DNA of 64,000 nucleotides from Cornus controversa. Taxonomy: Eukaryota; Streptophyta; Magnoliopsida; Cornales; Cornaceae. The notes under the pieces were generated by a model, which did no database searches, was not told the DNA's origin, and saw nothing but the letters and a program-made list of their open reading frames with translations. Positions 11,706-21,684 of the stretch are shown here, in pieces (position 1 is the first letter of the stretch; each line of letters starts with the position of its first letter). Made by a program: the position numbers and the translations under genes. The stretch spans positions 32,374,336-32,438,335 of the forward strand of contig CM048849.1 in NCBI GenBank assembly GCA_026545225.1, read 5' to 3'.

Positions 11706-11856
11706 ACTATTATCGGCTAGCACCGGTGACCACCTTCATACACCCGCTGCCATCAACACCACCATAACAGATCTCTTCTTCACTGTCCGAAGCTCTAACT
11801 TGAAGACAACCTTTGCCTCCAACCTTCTCTCCTGCAAGTCAATCATCACGGCCATC
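10969..11856. other. Intergenic stretch with microsatellites
   Basis: No gene recognised. It holds an (AT)n tract at about 11611-11648, an (AC)n tract at about 11672-11693, and a two-fold repeat of AACTATTATCGGC[C/T]AGCACC (about 11648 and 11704). CT-rich sequence follows up to the hAT insertion. Confidence 0.6.
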
Positions 11857-11864
11857 CCCACCAT
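11857..11864. repeat. hAT target-site duplication, left copy
   Basis: CCCACCAT, repeated exactly at 16185-16192 on the other side of the element. Confidence 0.9.
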
Positions 11865-11879
11865 CAGTGGCGGAACTTC

Positions 11880-13210
11880 AGCTGGGCTAACCTGGGCTAT
11901 AGCCCAGGTCTAATTTTTTTTTTTTTTTTTTACTACTACTGTATTTAAGTTAACTCACCAGCCCAGCCCAGCCCTTTTATTTTTAACTAGTAGGAAGAGA
12001 AACAAACAGAGCCCTAGTTTCCACTTTCCCATACCAGTTTTCACTTTCCAAATCCTACTGTCGGCAAAGTGCGAAAGGGACAAAGACAAAGTGACAAATC
12101 AAAAAGAAAAAAAGGTATGAAATTCATATATATATATATATATATATATCATGTACATAAGTGATGTCAAGTGTTGTCTTTTTTCAACAAGTGTTGGATC
12201 ACTTTCTTTACTATTTAGATCCAGTTATTAGTATCAAGAAACGTACATATAAATTTTCTCAATCTTGATTTTTGATCTCACTTTGTTTTTAAATTGATAT
12301 ATATCTGATATTAATTATGCATTCACTGTATGTTAAAAGCTTAAACTACATTCAGGATATGTTTTAGTCTGTATAATTTCTATATACATATATATATATA
12401 ATGTGAATTTTTGATATAAATTATCAGACTCATTCTTTAACCGTTTAAACTTTTAAATAATTGGTATATTTGTTTCGTCTACTTCCTCTCAATTAGGCCA
12501 CAGGTGAGGAGCTTGCTATATATTGTGAGGCTTTAATTATCTTTTGAGTTAATTGAAAATTTAACTGATAATATGTTCTTCAAATAGAAGGGCATTCATT
12601 TTTGTTGTTGAATGAATCTTTATTGCTAATAAATTATCAACAATTCGATGTGATGGGTGTCTTAAAACAATCCGATTCAATTCGTGAAACATCGGCCCAA
12701 TAATAAAATCTTCTTATCCCAACTCGGATCAATGTACTAAATTAATAACCTTGCTAAATACATAAAATAATAATTTTTTTTAGAAATCTTTAAGGGTCCA
12801 ATGAAATATAAATTAATAATTGATGAAGTACATAAAAAAATAGCAAAAAACATTCATAATACAGTATTAAGTAATTTTTTACCGGTCAATTTCTATTTTC
12901 TCAATTCAACTGTTTCTAAAAATATGCATCTAAAGTTGTCTGTATTTTCTTTGTACCTAAACTAAACTCAACTTCATCCCTAATTTTTTGCAATGCATAC
13001 ACCACCTTTGGAGAATTCTGAAACCCAAAAAAGAAAAAGAAAAAGAAAAAAGGTTTCTAGAGAACTAAAAAGAAGTATTATTTAAAACTATCAATTTCAA
13101 AGTTTTATAATGACACATTGTTTGCACCTATTTTTTTGTGTAGAGAGAGAAACAAAGATACAAAAAAGCTGCCTAGCTGCCCCTGTATTCGGCGAACAGA
13201 CAAAGACCCA
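11880..13210. other. hAT 5' non-coding region
   Basis: About 1.3 kb of AT-rich sequence between the terminal repeat and the transposase. It contains a poly-T tract near 11913-11930 and an (AT)n tract near 12127-12150. The transposase promoter should lie here but no clear single TATA box stands out in the AT-rich background. Confidence 0.5.
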
Positions 13211-13215
13211 AAGAG

Positions 13216-13570
13216 GTGAGTTCTCAAATTTTGTCTTAAAAATTTTTAATTGAGTATTTATGTATTAAATTTGTTATTGCTTATTTATTTGTTTGGTCTT
13301 GTGGGGCTTATTTGTTATTGCACATTTATTTATTTGGCCGTGTGGGGCATATTTATTTATTTCGCCATGTGGGGCTTATTTGTTATTGTATATTTATTTA
13401 TTTGGCCGTGTGGGGCTTATTTGTTATTGCACATTTATTTATTTGGTCGTGTAGGGCATATTTATTTATTTGGCCGTGTGGGGCATATTTATTTATTTCA
13501 CCGTGTGAGGCATTTCTATTATTGCAAATATTATTTCATTTATCAATATTCTGGGCCTCTATTGTTTCAG
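13216..13570 (+). other. Predicted 5'-UTR intron of the hAT transposase gene
   Basis: AAAGAG|GTGAGT (donor, 13216) and a pyrimidine stretch ending ATTGTTTCAG (acceptor, 13570) flank 355 bp just before the ATG. A tandem array of TTTGGCCGTGTGGGGC(A/T)TATTTATTTA-like units fills 13290-13520, which accounts for the repetitive open frames read there. Confidence 0.5.
13290..13520 (+). repeat. Tandem repeat in the hAT 5' intron
   Basis: Six to seven units share the core GTGTGGGGC separated by TTATTTGTTATTG or ATATTTATTTATTT. Unit lengths alternate between about 30 and 60 bp. Confidence 0.7.
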
Positions 13571-13595
13571 ACTATTGAGGCACCTACATTGCAAG

Positions 13596-15989
13596 ATGAA
13601 AAATTTGTTTTCCTTCTATAAATTGAAAAATGATAAATCAAAAAGTGGGGCAACTTCTAATGAGCAGTCAGAGCAGCCTCCTTCGAAAATTCCAAGAGTT
13701 GAACAAACAGAGGTTGATGATTCGTCTTTTATACGAGATCCTGACTTGCGTCTTCAAATATGGCAACAACCCGTTAATGAACGTGATGAGCTTCGACGAA
13801 ATTATATCAAAAGAGGACCTTATCAACCAAATCTCCCAATATTTCCTTCCACCCAAGATAGAACTCAATCTCGTCGATTTCTAAGTAGTTGGTATAAAAA
13901 ATTTACTTGGCTTGAGTATTCTCCTACGAAAGATAAAGCATATTGTTTCCCATGTTTTCTCTTTGAAACTAATCCACCATCCCGTTCTGCTTTTACTATC
14001 GAAGGGTTCAATAGTTGGAAAAGGGTTAATGATGGAGTTAGGTGTACTTTTTTGCAACATGTGGGAGGTCCTAATTCATCACATTTGTGTGCCGTAACAT
14101 CTTCAGATGCTTTAATGAATCCTTTGCAACATATCGACAGAGTGTTGAATGTACAATCAAGAGATGTGGTGGAGAAGAATCGATTGCGCCTCAAGACAAC
14201 AATTGAAAGTGTTCGGTGGCTTGCATTCCAAACATGTGCATTTAGAGGTCACGATGAATCCGTTGGATCTTTGAATCGTGGCAACTTTATTGAATTCATA
14301 AAGCATTCAGCAACATTAAATGACAAGGTTGCTGAAGTTGTCTTAGATAATGCTCCAAAAAATGCAAAGTACATCTCACCAATGGTTCAAAAAGAAGTTT
14401 TGCACATTTTTGGCAATAGGGTGAGACGTAAGATTCGTGAAGAAGTTGGGGATGGAAAATTTTGTATTTTGGTTGATGAAGCACAAGATGTGTCTAATAC
14501 AGAGCAAATGGCTATTGTCTTGAGATTTGTTGATAAAAATGGCTTGCTTAAAGAGCGTTTTTTTGGAGTTGTAGGTGTTAAAGACACCACTTCCTTAACC
14601 TTAAAAAAAGAAATATCAGATGTCCTTACTCTTTATGATCTCCAAATTGATAACATGCGAGGCCAAGGGTAAGATGGAGCGAGCAATATGCGTGGGGCAT
14701 GGAATGGATTACAAGCATTGTTTCTTAAAGAATGTTCATATGCATATTATGTACATTGTTTTGCCCACCAACTACAACTAGCATTAGTTGCAGCATCCAA
14801 AGATGTGCAAGATATATGGTTATTCTTTTCAAAGTTGAGTTCCATTGTCAATCTTGTCACTACTTCTCCTAAGTGTCATAGTGAGTTACAATTAACTCAA
14901 GTGATTTTATCTTCTAATAAGTTAGCTACTGGTGAACTTGAGAGTAGTAAAGGAGCTAATCAAATTAAAAATTTACAACGAGCAGGTGCCACTCGATGGA
15001 GCTCTCATTATGGTTCTGTTAGTAGTTTGATAGACTTATTTGGTCCATCTCGTGTAATTCTTGAAAATCTTTCAAAGAATGGACCAAATAATTCTATACG
15101 TGGGGAAGCAAAGGGTGCTCATCTTGCAATGCTATCATTTGAATTTGTATTTATCTTGCAATTATTGTGTGAGATGATGGGAATTACTGATTTACTTTGT
15201 CAAGCATTGCAACGAAAAACTCAAGACATTATAAATGCTATGAACCTTGTTTCAAGTACAAAAGCACTCCTTCAAGAATTGAGAGACAATGGGTGGCATA
15301 CTTTTTTTCAAAATTTGGAAGCATTTTGTAAAGAGCATGAGATTGTAGTACCTGATATGAGTGCTTCTTATATGGTGGGTACAGGTCGTTCTTGTCAACA
15401 AAATGATAATATCACATTTCAACATCACTATCAAGTTGATATGTTCAATGCTGCTATAGATTTTCAGTTGATGGAGTTAAATCAAAGATTCTCTGAAAGT
15501 ACAATGGAACTCCTTATTCTTGGCTCAGCTTTGGATCCTAAAGATGCTTATAAATCATTTAAAGTTGATGATATTTGTGACCTCGCAGAAAAATATTATC
15601 CTAAAGATTTTCAGAATGAGATGCGTGCTTTGAGAAGCCAATTGCAGCATTATAAGATTGATGTCCTCCATCATCCGAGTTTTTAGAATCTGTTCACCAT
15701 TTCTGATTTATGCAAAATGTTAGTTGAAACAGGAAAGAGAGAAACCTATTATCTAATTGATAGATTGATCCGTCTCATATTGACTCTCCCTGTTTCTACG
15801 GCAACAACAGAACGAGCTTTTTCGGCAATGAAGCGTGTCAAAACTGAACTTCGCAACAAGATGAGTGATGAATTTCTTGCAGATTGCATGATTCTCAACA
15901 TTGAAAGGGAACTTGCTGAAGATATTGATATAGATTCGATAGTTAATGAATTTGACTCTCTTAAGGATCGTAGGGCTCAACTTCAATAA
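13596..15989 (+). pseudogene. hAT transposase, ZMYM1-like (TTF zinc finger, DUF4371, hAT dimerisation domain)
   Basis: One reading frame runs from the ATG at 13596 to TAA after RRAQLQ at 15989, about 797 codons, interrupted only by TAA at 14670 and TAG at 15684. A Lys/Ser-rich N-terminus is followed by a TTF-type zinc finger (FLSSWYKKFTWLEYS, KAYCFPCFLF), DUF4371 with the first catalytic-Asp region FCILVDEAQDVSNTEQMA, the DGASNMRGAW motif of the RNase H-like fold, and the C-terminal dimerisation motif LPVSTATTERAFSAMK. The first stop falls where family members usually have Tyr in GQGYDGASN, so a single base change would explain it. In the animal protein ZMYM1 the same domains are domesticated; here they lie in an element with termini and TSD, so this is a transposase. 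Confidence 0.88.
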
Positions 15990-16184
15990 CTTGCTTAAGA
16001 AAAATGTTATATCTGTTTTTGTATCTATCTATGATGTACTTGATTTATCTATATGAGAACGTTTTCAATTTTTTGTCTATTTTTGAATATTTATAACATA
16101 TATTTGTCATAAAAATTATTGCGTTTATTTTAAAATTTTCTTACTTTTAGCCCTCCCCATTTTGCAATCCTGGCTCCGCCCCTG

Positions 16185-16192
16185 CCCACCAT
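16185..16192. repeat. hAT target-site duplication, right copy
   Basis: CCCACCAT, identical to 11857-11864. Confidence 0.9.
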
Positions 16193-16240
16193 TGAAGACC
16201 GTGGGAAGCCAAAAAGAAAAAAGTAAAAGAAGAAAGAAAA

Positions 16241-16860
16241 AGAGAGGGTGATGAGTGGAGAGAGAGAATTAGGGGGAGAGAGAAGAAAGCAGAAAAGATT
16301 CGGGAGAGAGAGGATGGGTGAGGAGAGATCGAGGAAGAGAAAAAATAAAAAAGAAAAGAGAGGGAGAGAGATATGTCGGCTGAAAATGGTATGAATAAAG
16401 AAAGAAAAAAAAAAGAGAAAGGGAAGGAGAGAGGGGGTGATGAGCGGAGAGAGAGAGAGAAGAAAGCAGAAAAGACTCGGGAGAGAGAGAGTCTGGGTGA
16501 GGAGAGATCGAGGAAGGAAAAAAAATAAAAAGAAAAGAGAGGGAGAGAGAGATGTCGGCTGAAAATGGTATGAATAAAGAAAGAAAAAAAAAAAGAGAAA
16601 GGGAAGGAGAGAGGGGATGATGAGCGGAGAGAGAGAGAAGAAAGCAGAAAAGACTCGGGAGAGACAGAGAGAGAGAGTCTGGGTGAGGAGAGATCGAGGA
16701 AGGAAAAAAAATAAAAAGAAAAGAGAGGGAGAGAGAAAGATGTCGGCTGAAGATGAAGATGGCATGAATAAAGAAAGAAAGAAACAGGGCAGGAGAGAGA
16801 GGGTGATTAGTGGAGAGAGAGAAAATATACCAAAGAAAAGAAGAAAATGGTGAAAGGAGA
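16241..16860 (+). repeat. GA-rich tandem repeat, unit about 180-190 bp
   Basis: Units start with GATGAG(T/C)GGAGAGAG near 16249, 16438 and 16617 and GATTAGTGGAGAGAG near 16805. Each contains GATCGAGGAAG, then GAGATATGTCGGCTGAA or a close variant, then an A-rich stretch. The plus strand is almost pure purine. Read backwards it gives long Ser/Leu/Phe-rich open frames that are artefacts of this composition. Confidence 0.8.
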
Positions 16861-17248
16861 GAGAGCATGTGATAGAGAGTACAGGATAAGTGAATGCTGT
16901 ACACATTTAAGCGTGAATGATGATAGTTAGATTAGAGGTGATGAGTTGTTTTAGTCTTACATAAATATAAATATTTTGAATGGTTGAATAATTTTTTAAA
17001 TATTTATTTTAAATATTTTTGATCCATAGATGATATTTATGTTTTTTTAAAGGAGATTAAAAAATGATGCTTAAATGTAATATAGATTACAGGGAAAAAA
17101 AATCGAGAATAACAAGATGTTTCATATTTACAATCTCAAAAACAGTACTCTTATACATATAAGAAACTTACAAAGAACTCCACTCCAGTACTATCAGATG
17201 CTTAAACAAACTAACAAAAACCAAAACCAGATACCATAACCACCGAAC
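16861..17248. other. Intergenic AT-rich stretch
   Basis: Nothing recognised between the GA repeat and the LEA gene 3' region. Confidence 0.5.
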
Positions 17249-17404
17249 ATTGCACACAAAAACCCTAAACATCCCCCCTTCATACCCAAGTTGAGTTCAT
17301 GAAGAGCGCCCATTGAGCCCCTAGCTGCAGCACCCACTGAAGCTGCCACTCCACCCGGATGAGTCGCCTCACCCGGATGAGTCGCCTTGTTGGGGGGTTA
17401 TTCC
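17249..17404 (-). repeat. Tandem duplicate of the LEA last-exon 3' end
   Basis: The block repeats 17408-17541 (end of the LEA coding region plus 3' flank) with moderate divergence. GATGAGTCGCCTTGTTGGGG and CAAGTTGAGTTCATG occur in both. Read on the minus strand in the right frame it still encodes KATHPGEATHPGGVAASVGA without the gene's own stop, and includes an extra small internal duplication of the HPG segment. It lies downstream of the gene's stop codon and is probably 3' UTR or a dead exon. Confidence 0.75.
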
Positions 17405-17455
17405 CACATTGCACACAAAAACACACAACCTCCCCCCTTCATACACAAGTTGAGT

Positions 17456-19728
17456 TCATGTAGAGTGCTCATTGATCCTAGCTGCAGCAGCCACTGAAGT
17501 TGCCACTCCACCCAGATGAGTCGCCTTGTTGGGGTTATTCCGGAGCTCCGCAGACATCACCCCCTCCGCGTCATGTCTTGTCGCCGCTTTATCCATCGGC
17601 AGCTTCAAAGTCGCACCCTGCATCACAATCAAACACGTACACACTACACGTCATAAAATTATTTCATGAATTTGTATTATAAATGATATGGCAGGTAACG
17701 TAAAAAATTAGTATTGGTAAAATTTTCCTATACACAGAGTCCCATGATATTGTCATTGAATCCTACCAATACTAACTCTCTACGTTACCTGTCACATCAT
17801 TCATGCATGATACAAATTCATAAAATAATTTTATAACGTTTAGCATTTCTCAAATCTTATCACACAAATTACACAATTATAAGATGGTGGATGCTATTAC
17901 GTACAGTCAGCACATCAGCTAGGGTGACCTTGTCTTCATCATTGATCATGTCGGCATTCAGAGACGCTGCGGATTGAGCTATGGCTGCAACCCCACCTGG
18001 GGTGAGTTCATTTATGCCTGTTGCTTTCACCACCGCCGCCTGAATTGCTGCTGCATCGCTCTGGTCCACCGCCTTGCCCCCGGCTGTGTATGCTGTGGCT
18101 TCCAGTGCTTCACCTATAGTAACTGCTGCCTGTACAACCCCTCCTGGAACTACCTGCACTGGCGTAGGTTCAGCATACTCTCTCACCACCTATTAAAAAA
18201 TGAAATCGTTAAACATCAACCCACCGTCTATTTATAAGGAATTGTCATCAGACATAAGACATTAACACACCATCCATTAATAGGGAATTATCATCAGACA
18301 GACATTAACCCATACATACATACATATATATGTATATTTTCTTTTGATCAAGTTAGTGGTGTTACCTGTTAGAAAATAAAGAAAAATAATTGTATATATT
18401 CAATAGTCACGTAATATTGAAGGTTAAATAAATTTAAAAACTAAAAAATTTTAATCCTAAATGATTTTAAAAAAATAAAAAATCCTAGATAATTTAAGAT
18501 AAAATCAAAATTATATTTAGGAAATAAAAAATTTTAATCTGAGATGATTTAAAAAAGAATAAAAAATTCTAGATAAGATAAAATCAAAATAGCTTGTAAG
18601 AAACGTAATATTAAATATATGGTCCAAGAGCATACAATCTCCATCCTATATGCACGAGTAATTATTAAAAAATAATAATAATAATTTTGTGTCGGTGACA
18701 CTTGTGTGTATATATATATATATGGACTTCGATCTTCTCTAACACCGGAAAGAGTGGCGTGCTGTGATTATAAAAATAATAATTTTGTCGGTGGCACTTG
18801 TGTGTGTATATCTATATTACATTTAAGCTTGGCCTAATAAGGCCAAAAACGGTGATCCAACGGTTCAGAATTGTTAAAAAAATAATCATGCGGTTCAAAA
18901 TGTCTTTTGTTATCTACGGTCTAAAATCACTTCATCTAACGGTCACGATTGTGAGTGCGCGATAGTGCCGTAGGCACGGGTATACCCTAGTATATATATA
19001 TATATATATGTGGACTTTGATCTTCTCAAACACCGGAAAGAGTGGCGTGCTGTGATGGAAGGATGAGATTGCTGTGATGAGGGTGTACTATCACTGATGA
19101 TCTAATCACCACTTACTGTCCTGCGGGAAAATTATATCTATATATATATATATATATATATATATTCACAAACATATGTAAATCATATATGTATTGCACG
19201 ACCCCATATGTATACATATAGTTATGCAGGTTGCATGAACAAGTACCGAATAGCTTCAAATCTAACCGTATAACCCCTCCGTCGTCAAATAAGGAACAAT
19301 AACAACTTGCAAACTCGAGTACATATGGTGGTGTGTGAGCTTGTGTGTCTATATATATAAATTTTGCATGTGTCTATATATATATATAGAGAGAGAGTTA
19401 GAGAGACCTGGCCAGCTACTGATTCGGTTATGATGCGGGTGCCCGGAAGATCGGTCTGGGTGACAGTAACGCCTTGGGCTCCGGCGACGTCAGTGATGTC
19501 GGCGTGACCGACGAAACCGGCTCTCTCGTTCCGGATAGCTGCAGATTGCATAGTAGCGGCCGGACCACCCTTCTGGGTCTTTCCAAGCACATTAGTTTCA
19601 GCCGTCTGCATTATAGCGGCATCTTGTGGTGCAATAGGTTTGGAGGCGAGGTCGCCGGAAACTTGAAAAACGTCACCGTATTTAATAGGCTCTTGCTCAT
19701 CGGCTTGAGGCGGCTGTTCCTGACTCAT
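17456..19728 (-). CDS. Seed-maturation LEA protein with SMP domains (LEA D-34/group 5 type)
   Basis: Three exons, 19728-19408, 18189-17905 and 17617-17456, join in phase 0 to give 255 residues. Splice sites are CAG|GTCTCT, ATAG|GTGGTG, GACT|GTACGT and TGCAG|GGTGCG. The product begins MSQEQPPQADEQEPIKYGDV and carries the SMP pattern (PF04927): PQDAAIMQTAE, GGPAATMQSAA and GVTVTQTDLPG in exon 1; TIGEALEATA, VDQSDAAAIQAA and TPGGVAAIAQSAA in exon 2; MDKAATRHDAEGVMSAEL, NKATHLGGVATSVAAAARIN in exon 3. Length and order fit a complete three-SMP protein. Such proteins are hydrophilic, accumulate in drying seeds under ABA control, and are thought to protect cell components from desiccation. The ACGT boxes upstream agree with this. 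Intron 1 holds a Helitron and intron 2 a MITE. Confidence 0.93.
17648..17839. mobile_element. Palindromic MITE in LEA intron 2
   Basis: The left arm (ACGTCATAAAATTATTTCAT, then GAATTTGTAT, GATATGGCAGGTAACGT, TTAGTATTGGTA) pairs with the right arm over about 70 bp, leaving a central loop of about 50 bp. The right arm contains GTTACCTGTCACATC and ATAATTTTATAACGT. No clear target duplication was seen. It lies wholly between exons 2 and 3. Confidence 0.7.
18690..19062. repeat. Tandem duplication in LEA intron 1, second copy split by a Helitron
   Basis: CACTTGTGTGTATA-(TA)n-TGGACTTCGATCTTCTC-AACACCGGAAAGAGTGGCG occurs at about 18690-18765 and again at about 18778-19060. In the second copy 18811-18990 is inserted within the TA tract. 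Confidence 0.8.
18811..18990 (+). mobile_element. Mini-Helitron (180 bp, non-autonomous)
   Basis: It starts TCTATATTAC, ends in a GTGCC-GTA-GGCAC hairpin followed by GGGTATACC and CTAG, and lies between A (18810) and T (18991) without a target duplication. These are the Helitron hallmarks: 5' TC, 3' hairpin plus CTRR, and insertion at AT. The neighbouring duplicate at 18690-18765 shows the site without the element. Confidence 0.8.
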
Positions 19729-19830
19729 CTCCGCCGTGTGATCACTAGCTGTTGTATTGTAGGATAGAACTCGATCAGAAAAGTTTTGACAGCACTTAGA
19801 TTGTTGGGATATTTTGTGGCAGAGAGATGA

Positions 19831-19841
19831 GAATGTATAAG
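19831..19841 (-). promoter_or_regulatory. Possible TATA box of the LEA gene
   Basis: On the minus strand the sequence reads CTTATACATTC about 105 bp before the ATG. It is a weak match to the plant TATA consensus. Confidence 0.35.
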
Positions 19842-19861
19842 TGCTTCAAGGGCCAAAGCAT

Positions 19862-19964
19862 CGACACGTTGATTTTTGAAAGACACGTGTCACTTGAATA
19901 GGCAGGACGAGATATTTGTAATCACATACGTGGCAGCGATAAAGGAGGTCTAACTTACGTCACC
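19862..19964 (-). promoter_or_regulatory. ABRE/ACGT-box cluster upstream of the LEA gene
   Basis: Within 105 bp lie a palindromic G-box GACACGTGTC (19882-19891), TACGTGGC (19927-19934, ABRE core), CGACACGTTG (19862-19871) and TTACGTCACC (19955-19964). ABREs with ACGT cores bind bZIP factors of the ABF/ABI5 class. Several together, about 135-240 bp before the start codon, fit ABA- and seed-induced expression. Confidence 0.7.
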
Positions 19965-19975
19965 AAGCTTTTCTA

Positions 19976-20208
19976 GGGCAATGCTACAAGTACGAATAAA
20001 TACCTCAAAATATATCTTGAATGTATGTGACATGTGACATATCGCATTATTTTATGAGATAAAATTAGAGAATTCTCCCATATATAAAGTCCCAATAGTT
20101 CAATATACATGTTGATTTCTATTTTTAGATTAACTAACCACCATATCACCTGCCACATAAATTCAAGATATATTTCGAAATATTTATTCAGGACATGTAT
20201 CATTTTTT
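19976..20208. mobile_element. MITE upstream of the LEA promoter
   Basis: Terminal inverted repeats of about 65 bp share GAATAAATA and AAATATATCTTGAAT. The element is flanked by GCTTTTCTA on both sides (19967-19975 and 20209-20217), an 8-9 bp target duplication that suggests a Mutator- or hAT-type MITE. It sits only about 10 bp beyond the outermost ACGT box. Confidence 0.7.
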
Positions 20209-20217
20209 GCTTTTCTA

Positions 20218-20606
20218 CACTTTTATTTTTTCAATTTCTATTTATATTATTTATTATTACTATTTGGCTAATCATTGTACTTTTAGTACTCTTATAGGAA
20301 CTCACAATCTACCATAAAACAAAATAGGATAAATATCGCTAACACTCTTAAAGTTTGATGTATTATCGCACAGATTATAATTTTGTGTGATTAATTTTGT
20401 CACAAGCATTCTTGTGATAGTTTGTGTCGTATATTACATATACATATTCTTGTCAAAAGTACTCAACATATTTTTTTCACGATAAAATGACAACACTGAC
20501 ATTTGACTTCTGATCTAACCTTTTGGAATACTAAATTTATCCATTTAATCATGTCCAATGAATCAAAATGTCCTTTTTAACTTCCTTTTCCATCTCTCTC
20601 TCTCTT

Positions 20607-20650
<44 letters not shown>

Positions 20651-20699
20651 TTTATTTTCATAAATAATAATGTTAACACAACAATATACAAACATACAC

Positions 20700-20730
<31 letters not shown>

Positions 20731-21133
20731 TCGGTATAAACGAATCAAAAGCATAAAATTCAAATATCCAAAATCTCTTTTTTCTGAAAACCCTAACACC
20801 ATGAGATCCCCAATCCTCTTCTAGTCCCACCCCACAAATTCTCCGCATCAGATCCACCAACACAATCACATTAGAGTGACGACTCAAATTCTGTTAAATT
20901 GGTCATTTAAAGACCCACGATCCCACTACTGAAGCTCCACTCCACCATTTTCATTTATCGTATGGATCGCCACCACAAATTCCACAAATTCATAACAGAG
21001 TCTTTTTAGAGAAATCGCTGGATGTGAGCTTTGTGAAGGAATGAGGGTGGAGCTTTGACATCAAGTAGATTCATGACATCATTATTATTGTCTTTCATCA
21101 AATCAAAGAAGCTCTAGACAATACCGACATGTG

Positions 21134-21176
<43 letters not shown>
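20218..21176. other. Intergenic, microsatellites
   Basis: No gene seen. It contains (TC)n then (TA)n at 20594-20645, (TA)n and (CA)n at 20699-20730, and (TA)n then (GT)n at 21131-21180. Confidence 0.55.
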
Positions 21177-21183
<7 letters not shown>

Positions 21184-21436
21184 ATTGGTGCGACAGATGG
21201 TTGTAGGAAGGCGATCCATATATATATACATATTTTTGGGAGTGATGGAGTTTTGATTATATTTGTGTTTGATTGGTGCAACAGATGGGTGTAAGAAGGC
21301 GATCCATATATATACATATTTTTGGGAGTGATGGAGTTTTGATTATATTTGTGTTTGATTGGTGCGACAGATAGGTGTAGGAAGGCGATCCATATATATG
21401 CATATTTTTGGCAGTGATTGAGTTTTGATTTAGAAT
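21177..21436 (+). repeat. Minisatellite, three units of 86-88 bp
   Basis: Units begin GTGTTTGATTGGTGC at 21177, 21265 and 21351. Each contains GAAGGCGATCCATATATA and AGTGAT(G/T)GAGTTTTGATT. The array begins at the end of a (GT)n tract. Confidence 0.85.
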
Positions 21437-21684
21437 TAGAAACTCAAATAATTTATACTAAAGATAAAATGGAGGGTAGGGTTTAGATTTGGGTTTGATC
21501 AGTGCAGAAGAAGGTGAGAAGGTACAAAAAGTAGAAAGGGAGAGCATATAATCATGAAGGGCATTGTGGTCATTTTTGTATTCGAATATTTTTATATTAA
21601 AATTTATTTAAATAATCAAAGGCAGTTAGGACATTTCACGTATTAAAAAAATAGAACATCTAACAGGGGGTGTTAGTGACGAAA

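Larger units (their letters stand above)
11865..16184 (+). mobile_element. hAT DNA transposon (TTF zinc finger/DUF4371 type), near-complete
   Basis: The element is 4320 bp. It starts CAGTGGCGGAAC and its other end, read on the minus strand, is CAGGGGCGGAGC, giving terminal inverted repeats with two mismatches in the first twelve bases. An 8-bp direct repeat CCCACCAT flanks it (11857-11864 and 16185-16192), the target duplication expected for hAT. Inside are a 5' untranslated region with a predicted intron, one long transposase frame, and about 195 bp of 3' sequence. The transposase frame holds two stop codons, so this copy is probably non-autonomous now but recent. Confidence 0.92.

Noticed and set aside
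13250-13621. Plus-strand frames rich in YLFGRVGHIYLF-like repeats, resembling a membrane protein
   Set aside because: This is the tandem repeat in the hAT 5' intron; two frames give similar hydrophobic repeats.
13596-15989. A host ZMYM1-like zinc-finger gene
   Set aside because: Terminal inverted repeats, an exact 8-bp duplication and two in-frame stops show it is the transposase of a hAT element.
16130-16906. Two long overlapping minus-strand open frames (about 258 and 211 codons) rich in Ser, Leu and Phe
   Set aside because: They are the complement of a GA-rich tandem repeat. Several frames are open at once and the translation is low-complexity.
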